From Podochytrium sp. JEL0797 (lineage: Eukaryota; Chytridiomycota; Chytridiomycetes; Chytridiales; Chytriomycetaceae), in the NCBI GenBank assembly GCA_027596195.1, contig JADGJG010000735.1:1-13291 (forward strand): a stretch of DNA of 13,291 nt. Direction: 5' to 3'. Position 1 is the stretch's first letter, and every line of letters begins with the position of its first letter. This document shows positions 7,976-13,291 of the stretch, in pieces. The position numbers and the translations under genes were made by a program. Under the pieces are notes generated by a model that worked only from the letters and a program-made list of their open reading frames with translations, had not been told where the DNA came from and made no database searches.

Positions 7976-8726
7976 ATGAACCCGCCACGCCCCCCGCGCG
8001 GGTATAACGAGTTGTGCGCCAAGTTCCCCGACTATTTGGCCATCTCTGCTGCAGGAAAAGCTTCTCACGCGCAGGTTCGCGAGGCTCGGGCGCTCATCAA
8101 GGACCTCTTGAAAGTGCAGAAAACGGAAGCCAAAGCTGTCTTGAAAGCAATCCAGGAGTATTACGACCAACAGGTTTGAGCATTCCCAACGAGCAGAGGA
8201 TCATGACGTTGCTGATGCTTAACCAATCACAAGGTGCGCCGCACACAGCATGTCGTCCCGCCTCCGCCAAAAACAGCTACCACAGCCCCGCCAGCAGTCC
8301 TTTCTAACGAGGCCATAATTACGTCTCTCTATGGGCGCATCTTGTTTCTCGAATCAGCCCTGGTCGATCTGACTGCCAAACTGGCCAAACTCGAATCCCA
8401 AAACCCCGACTTGTCGCACCCCGCTACTCGCAATACACGCATCCCCTCCACTGCTGAAAACACGACGCATCATGGTGCTGGTTTCATGTCCTTTTGTGCC
8501 GACGAGGGCCACTCCAATCGCAATGCGGCAGCACGCGAGACGCCCGAGTCGCGTTTGGCTTCGCCTTCCACGGCGCCTTCTTTCGACGCCTTTGAACGAG
8601 AGACCCGTCGCGAACATCCCTCTCTTTCTCTCAGAGACGCGTCGCCCGAGAGACAAACGCGCGGCCGCTCTCGCGACGGACAAGTCCGCGCCCCTAGCGA
8701 ACAACAACAACACGAACACCAACACC

Positions 8727-8784
<58 letters not shown>

Positions 8785-9283
8785 CGTACACCAACACGAC
8801 GCCGCCGAAAAACGCCGCCGTCTTCGCTCGCCCTCTCCCCCTTCTTTGTCGCGAAGAGACTCCGACGCCAACCCCGAAATCCCACACCGCAGCGCAACCC
8901 GCTCCTCGCTCCCTTCTGCTCCTACTCCCGCACCTCCTTCATCGTCAAACAAAATCTGCTACTTCTTCAACATGCGTCTGCAGTGTCGAATGAATTGCAA
9001 CGACCGCCACGAGTGTCTGTTGTGTGCCGAACCAACCCATTCCTTGGAAGAGTGCAAATTCAAGAACAAAGAAACCTCCGCCTTTTGTATCGACTGGTGA
9101 GCTCAACATCAGAGCAACGCGAATCCGCCTTTCTGATCCAAACAAAAATAACCTCACAGGAACTGCGATCGTCCTCACAAGCCGAAACTGTGCAAGGGAA
9201 AAAACCTGCACGAATGCATTCGATGTCGCAGCGAATCCCATTCCGCCTCCGCGTGCACGAATCCCGTAAATTTTGAGAAATAA
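7976..9283 (+). CDS. Double zinc-module protein with polyglutamine tract, gene C
   Basis: Exons 7976-8173, 8249-9096 and 9160-9283 give 389 residues. An alternative in-frame acceptor at 8233 would add five. Intron 2 is 63 bp. The helical N-terminal block is nearly the same as in gene B, followed by a leucine-rich helix. Then comes an Arg/Ser-rich linker with His/Gln repeats and a pure polyglutamine run (residues about 226-244, 19 CAA codons). Module 1 starts at Cys303: C-x8-C-x3-C-x3-H-x-C-x2-C-x4-H-x4-C. The spacer ends F-C-I-D-W, with intron 2 inside the Trp codon. Module 2 is C-x8-C-x5-H-x-C-x2-C-x4-H-x4-C, with longer spacing than its relatives. The Arg-Ser dipeptides and SPSPP-type stretch recall RNA-processing proteins, but this is composition only. 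An inverted copy of its 3' half lies at 12738-13291. Nuclear RNA or DNA binding is plausible but unproven. Confidence 0.75.
8726..8782 (+). repeat. Pure (CAA)19 microsatellite encoding polyglutamine
   Basis: Nineteen uninterrupted CAA codons in frame in gene C, flanked by mixed CAA/CAC codons. The same repeat, as TTG, runs from 13239 to the right end of the window. Confidence 0.95.
8730..9283 (+). repeat. Left arm of a long inverted repeat (3' half of gene C)
   Basis: This segment is the reverse complement of 12738-13291, with positions summing to 22021. By eye I count two differences, at 9173 and 9264 on this arm, and no indels. The intron is included. Similarity ends at the stop codon on one side. 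On the other side the partner runs off the window inside the CAA repeat. Confidence 0.95.
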
Positions 9284-9288
9284 TACCT

Positions 9289-9294
9289 AATAAA
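9289..9294 (+). promoter_or_regulatory. Poly(A) signal AATAAA of gene C
   Basis: A canonical AATAAA lies 6 bases after the TAA stop of gene C. This is close, but usable if cleavage follows within about 30 bases. Confidence 0.5.
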
Positions 9295-9450
9295 ATGCGA
9301 ATCTTTTGCGTGTTCTCTCAAGGGGAGAAGGGTGTGAGAATATGATCAAAAAATGATTACTGGTGCGTGAGCGGCGGGTCCTTCTCGTCCTCCAAACAGT
9401 CGAGGGGATTTGGTTTTTTTCTCGAGTCCCAAGCACTCGAATCCCCGACG

Positions 9451-11065
9451 ATGCTGCCACCCCCAGAAAATGACACGCTGATGGCCAGAATCGTCATGCT
9501 CGAAACCACTATGTCAGAACGAGTGACTCTTCTGGAATCAAAGATGCTCGAAAAGGACGACGAGATTTGGATGCTTCGCACCGAAGTTGAAACACTCGAC
9601 AACCTTGTGTCTGGGCTCACGGCGAAGCTGAGCCAGAGGCAGCCACTGCAGCAGCCATCGAGAAGCAATGGGGATGATGAGCTGATAAACGCGCAACAAC
9701 AGGGCCCTGTCGAGGAGGAACAGGGCACGCCCATTACAAATGAAGCGCAGTCACTCCCGGAATATGTCCCCACTCACGAGGATTCGAATGCCACTATCTG
9801 TGCGGAGGAAATACAGCAGATTCAAAGCTCAACGGAAGAGTTGGATTTCCTTTATCGGCAAAACGATAACGCAGCGGCACCGGTGAATGCGACGACTGCA
9901 ATCAACTCTTCTCGGCGCGAAGCTTCCGGTCATTTATCTGAGAGTGTGGGAATCTTTGTGACTCCAGATCGCAGCGGACACCATTTGGAAGAGTACCGTC
10001 CCGAAATCGGAACTTTGCAAATCAGTCCTGGGGATGGGAAGCAGGAGGGTCTCGAATGTCACGTCGAGTCTCATGTGGACAAGCAGGCATGCGTCAATTT
10101 CAACTTCAACAAAGTCAGAGAGTGCGCGCAACGGTGCGCGCTACTTCATGAGTGTTTGATTTGTGGCGGGAAGCACCCGGCGGTGACATGCACCAAGTTT
10201 ACGAGAGGCTTGAACGAGTATTGCATACGATTGTGAGTTTCCTTATTTTTCAGTGATTCTGTGCGCACTGAAGATGCCCCCCCCCCTCCCCCGCAGCAAC
10301 TCGAGCCCTTCTTTCTGCGATACTTCCAAACGAGTCTGCAAACTCATTCATCGTTGCTTCAAATGCGGGTCACTTTCTCACGGATCGATTGTCTGTTCTG
10401 AAGATGTGTCAAAGTATTTTGCGCCGCCGCGTTCCGGGGAAAGTTCATCCACGCGACCTCACACTGTCCCCACCCCGGCAATGGTTTCGAACAATCACAG
10501 CCGATACTCTTCCCAATCGAATTCGAATTCGAGTTCTGCGTTCGCGAGTCCAATGTCCACGGGCGCCGCTGGCCTATCGAGCTCATTCCTCCCTCCCCCA
10601 CCCCCGGTTTTCCCAACCCACAATTTACACGAACCGGGACCCCGTCCCGCCGCCAATGGCGGATACGAAAACCGCCTCAAACGCCCGGCCTCAGTGGAAC
10701 ACGATGCGTATCCGGAACCCGCGCAGAAACGACGGATTATGCCAACGGGACGCGTGGGAGACATTTGCAAAAACTTTTCCATGAACTATCCGTGCTCGGT
10801 GTCGTGTGATTTGCGCCATGAGTGCTTGATTTGTGCGGGAGACCATCGTGTGGTGCATTGCGGGTTTCTGGATCCTCGGTTGAAGACGTTTTGCACTTAC
10901 TGGTGAGCTTTCGTTTTGTCGGTTTGGGTTTTGGGTTTGGAGTTGAAATTTGCGCGAACTAGGAACGCATCGGGTTGCATACGACGCGGCTGCACATTTG
11001 AACACAGGTGCTTGAGATGTTATGGAACGGGACATGGTGCGTCCACTTGTCCAGGATCGATTTAG
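9451..11065 (+). CDS. Tandem double zinc-module protein, gene D
   Basis: Exons 9451-10232, 10297-10902 and 10963-11065 with introns of 64 and 60 bp give 496 residues. The ATG at 9451 is the first in the frame. Residues 1-60 form a Met/Leu/Glu-rich coiled coil. An acidic, Gln/Ser-rich linker follows. The zinc unit then occurs twice. Unit 1: module 1 from Cys214 (C-x10-C-x3-C-x3-H-x-C-x2-C-x3-H-x4-C), spacer, intron, then module 2 from Cys268 (C-x6-C-x3-H-x-C-x2-C-x4-H-x4-C). A Ser/Pro-rich linker of about 130 residues follows. Unit 2: module 1 from Cys418 (C-x8-C-x3-C-x3-H-x-C-x2-C-x3-H-x4-C), spacer ending F-C-T-Y-W, intron, then module 2 from Cys468 (C-x4-C-x3-H-x-C-x2-C-x4-H-x4-C). Both introns are phase 2 at the same point of the unit. 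D lacks the N-terminal exon shared by B and C. Two adjacent genes fused by read-through would look similar, but the frame is continuous once both introns are removed. Confidence 0.75.
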
Positions 11066-11107
11066 CTGGAGGAAGGTAGAGGGGGTCAGAAACGATGTGG
11101 GCAGGAA

Positions 11108-11113
11108 AATAAA
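11108..11113 (+). promoter_or_regulatory. Poly(A) signal AATAAA of gene D
   Basis: A canonical AATAAA lies 43 bases after the TAG stop of gene D and well before the eIF2B alpha start. Confidence 0.55.
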
Positions 11114-11233
11114 GGAGGATGCACACAATCTGTTGTTTCAACTGGAATTGCGGCGCCTGTGATTAACGGCTGCTTCGTGGGGGGTTCCCTTCGCATTTCC
11201 CTTTGATTTTTTTTTTGTTCAAAATTTTTCGCA

Positions 11234-12379
11234 ATGACTCGAATCATTCCCTGCGCGCCGATCCGCGAACAACTCGATCAGATGATTGCCGCAAGCCCTG
11301 ACCTGAGTCTCACGGTTGCCACCGTCAAGGTACGCAATTGAACTTTCCCAAGGGCCAATGCGCTCTTCACGTTCGCAAAGCGCTCACCCCGAAGCCTACG
11401 ACAGGTCCTCTACAACTCCATCTCAACCCTCCCAGCCTCCACCCTGTCCGAACTCACACGCATCCTCATGTCGTCTTCGGACCGCCTAAAACAATCCTCC
11501 CCGAAAAACTACTCGGTGCTCGCCGGTTGCGAGGCGTTTATGCGTCAGGTTCAGCTCACGGAGGACGTTTCAGCGGAAGCCTGTTGCGCGCGGTTGAAGC
11601 GATACGTGGAGGACTTTGAAGCTTTGGCAGCCGCGAGTTTGGAAAAGATTGCAAAGTGCGGAGTCGGCTTGATCAAGGTGCGGTTCACTCCCTCTCTTGC
11701 TGGGTTTCACACGAGTAGCTTTTTGGTTTAGAAAAGAACTTTCTAGGACGGATCCGCGATTCTCCTGCATTCGTATTCACGCGTCGTGATGGTCCTCCTC
11801 GAACAAGCCGTCAAACAAAACCGCCGCTTCTCATGCATCGTGACGGAATCGCGACCCTCCCAAAACGGCCAGAAAGCCGTGGACCACCTCAAACGCCTCG
11901 GTGTGCCTGTCAAACTGATTCCCGATTCGGCGGTCGGGTTCGTGATGGAGAAGATTGATTTGGTGCTCGTTGGGGCCGAGGCGGTTGTGGAGAATGGCGG
12001 TCTGATTAATCAGATGGGAACGTATCAGATTGCTTTGGTGGCCAAGGCGGCGAATCGGCCGTTTTATGCCGTGACGGAGACGTGAGTAGATATTATACGA
12101 AATGTCCGAATACTTGAGCGGGCAACGCACTGCGATCTACTGAAATCTAACCCAACTCAAAACTCTACCAGATCCAAATTCGTACACCTGTTCCCACTTT
12201 CGCAATCGGACGTGGAACTCGAGGAACACAAAATCTCGCAAGACGACGCGAGTGCGGCCAATTACTCGTTCGTGTCTGCACATCACGTCGATTACACGCC
12301 ACCGCATCTGGTTTCTTCGTTGATTACGAATTTCGGCGTGTTGACGCCCTCTGGTGTCGTGCATTTGTTGATTGTTTGA
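11234..12379 (+). CDS. EIF2B1: Translation initiation factor eIF2B, alpha subunit
   Basis: Four exons (11234-11329, 11405-11677, 11747-12081, 12172-12379) with GT-AG introns of 75, 69 and 90 bp give 303 residues, the normal length for the family. Residues 1-120 are the helical N-terminal domain. From residue 124 the Rossmann-like domain begins at D-G-S-A-I-L-L-H-S-Y-S-R-V-V, followed by TESRPSQNG (about 156-164) and VGAEAVVENGGLINQMGT (about 198-215). The C-terminal end has SKFVHLFPL, then V-D-Y-T-P-P-H-L-V and G-V-L-T-P-S-G-V. These are diagnostic of eIF2B alpha (yeast Gcn3). It is a cytosolic regulatory subunit of the guanine-nucleotide exchange factor for eIF2 and senses phosphorylated eIF2. 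The gene looks intact. It sits between gene D and the inverted copy C', so the family surrounds a housekeeping gene. Confidence 0.96.
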
Positions 12380-12737
12380 AGATAAACTAGCATTTTGTGA
12401 TCAAAGAATATCGAAAGCCACAATCCTCTCCACTGCGTTCAAAGTTGAGCGCCACTTGTGGTAGTATCAGGAATCTCTGCCGTAACTCTCCCTTCCCACC
12501 GCATACAAAGTCAAGCGCCACTCTTTTCAGCATCAGGAATCTCTGCGAAAACAGGCAAGGGGCAAAGAAAATTAATATCTACAACCGCGCCCTCCCCATC
12601 GCATACAAAGTTGAGTGCACCAATTCGTTCAGAATGAATCGCGCTGCTTCAATCAACGGCGCGGTCTACGCAAAAATCCGACTACAAAAAAAAGGAAAAA
12701 AGGGAGAGAAAACGCAACCAGATTCTTAAATTGGAAT
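12380..12737. other. Intergenic region between eIF2B alpha and copy C'
   Basis: No gene is supported here. The main content is the three degenerate 50-bp repeats entered separately, followed by an A-rich stretch (12685-12712). It should hold the 3' UTRs of the two converging genes. I see no AATAAA close after either stop codon. Confidence 0.5.
12431..12647. repeat. Three degenerate copies of a 50-bp repeat
   Basis: Copies at 12431-12480, 12497-12546 and about 12597-12647. The first two share the core AAAGT(T/C)(G/A)AGCGCCACT and the 3' end ATCAGGAATCTCTGC. The third keeps GCATACAAAGTTGAG and weaker 3' similarity. The spacing is 66 and then 100 bases. No coding role is apparent. Confidence 0.7.
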
Positions 12738-13236
12738 CTATTTCTCAAAATTTACGCGATTCGTGCACGCGGAGGCGGAATGGGATTCGCTGCGACATCG
12801 AATGCATTCGTGCAGGTTTTTTCCCTTGCACAGTTTCGGCTTGTGAGAACGATCGCAGTTCCTGTGAGGTTATTTTTGTTTGGATCAGAAAGGCGGATTC
12901 GCGTTGCTCTGATGTTGAGCTCACCAGTCGATACAAAAGGCGGAGGTTTCTTTGTTCTTGAATTTGCACTCTTCCAAGGAATGGGTTGGTTCGGCACACA
13001 ACAGACACTCGTGGCGGTCGTTGCAATTCATTCGACACTGCAGACGCATGTTGAAGAAGTAGCAGATTTTGTTTGACGATGAAGGAGGTGCGGGAGTAGG
13101 AGCAGAAGGGAGCGAGGAGCGGGTTGCGCTGCGGTGTGGGATTTCGGGGTTGGCGTCGGAGTCTCTTCGCGACAAAGAAGGGGGAGAGGGCGAGCGAAGA
13201 CGGCGGCGTTTTTCGGCGGCGTCGTGTTGGTGTACG

Positions 13237-13291
<55 letters not shown>
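12738..13291 (-). CDS. Partial inverted copy C' of gene C (3' part, off the right edge)
   Basis: This is the minus-strand copy of gene C from within the polyglutamine tract to the stop codon. Exon 2 runs from beyond 13291 to 12925, the intron is 12924-12862 (63 bp, same borders), and exon 3 is 12861-12738, ending in TAG. All zinc ligands of both modules are kept. The two base differences from gene C change Pro to Ser and Pro to Arg in exon 3. The stop is TAG where gene C has TAA, and similarity ends right there. The 5' half lies outside the window, so whether a full gene exists is unknown. It converges on eIF2B alpha. Confidence 0.8.
12738..13291 (-). repeat. Right arm of the long inverted repeat
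   Basis: Partner of 8730-9283 in opposite orientation, about 3.45 kb apart (9284-12737 between the arms, holding gene D and eIF2B alpha). The arm is truncated by the end of the window inside the TTG repeat. Confidence 0.95.

Noticed and set aside
8354..8952. Long minus-strand frames with poly-Leu, poly-Cys or poly-Val across the CAA repeat
   Set aside because: They are complements of the CAA repeat and of the coding exon of gene C. The spliced plus-strand gene with zinc ligands is far better supported.
8983..9276. 97-residue plus-strand frame through the last intron of gene C (and its mirror at 12745-13038)
   Set aside because: It runs in a different frame through the intron and loses all zinc ligands. 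Splicing gives a clean second module instead.
10233..10253. A 21-base micro-intron in gene D (GTGAGT to TTTCAG)
   Set aside because: Much shorter than every other intron here. The next acceptor at 10296 gives a 64-bp intron and keeps the family's phase and second zinc module.
1..13291. CRISPR array, bacterial operon or rRNA
   Set aside because: No regularly spaced identical repeats, no rRNA-like sequence, and spliced eukaryotic genes throughout.

Overview
This window is nuclear DNA of a eukaryote. I can support 14 short GT-AG introns (about 50-104 bp), a spliced homeobox gene, spliced housekeeping genes (AP-1 sigma, eIF2B alpha) and a tRNA-Ala(AGC) with internal Pol III promoter boxes. Compact genes, tiny introns and a roughly balanced base composition suggest a fungus or another small-genome protist. 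A zoosporic fungus is my guess, but nothing here proves it. The last bases lie inside a pure CAA/TTG repeat, which suggests the window is a whole contig that stopped at low-complexity sequence.

Layout, left to right. 1-595: no gene I can support. 596-1279 (+): a broken member (copy A) of a cysteine-rich family that dominates the window. 1356-1469: a small unassigned ORF. 1604-1676 (-): tRNA-Ala. 1846-3049 (-): a homeobox transcription factor, with a 13-bp perfect hairpin in its 5' leader. 3716-4355 (+): AP-1 adaptor sigma subunit, divergent from the homeobox gene. 4356-5145: UTR or intergenic DNA with weak minus-strand ORFs. 5146-5829 (+): GNAT acetyltransferase. 5830-6600: mostly non-coding, with one possible small membrane-protein ORF on the minus strand. 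6601-11065 (+): three tandem members (B, C, D) of the cysteine-rich family. 11234-12379 (+): eIF2B alpha. 12431-12647: three degenerate 50-bp repeats. 12738-13291 (-): an inverted, nearly identical copy (C') of the 3' part of gene C, running off the right edge.

The notable content is the cysteine-rich family. Each complete unit has a helical N-terminal part, a long disordered Ser/Pro/Gln-rich linker, a first zinc module (CCCH-like finger fused to a CCHC knuckle), a short spacer ending [YF]-C-x2-[WF], a phase-2 intron at one fixed position, and a second C-H-C-C-H-C module. B and C share a near-identical 5' end including the start of intron 1. D carries the bipartite zinc unit twice. C and C' differ at 2 of about 554 aligned bases, and their similarity ends at the stop codon. 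This is an actively duplicating, rearranging local family with likely nucleic-acid-binding modules. Its function cannot be read from the sequence. The housekeeping genes around it look ordinary and intact.
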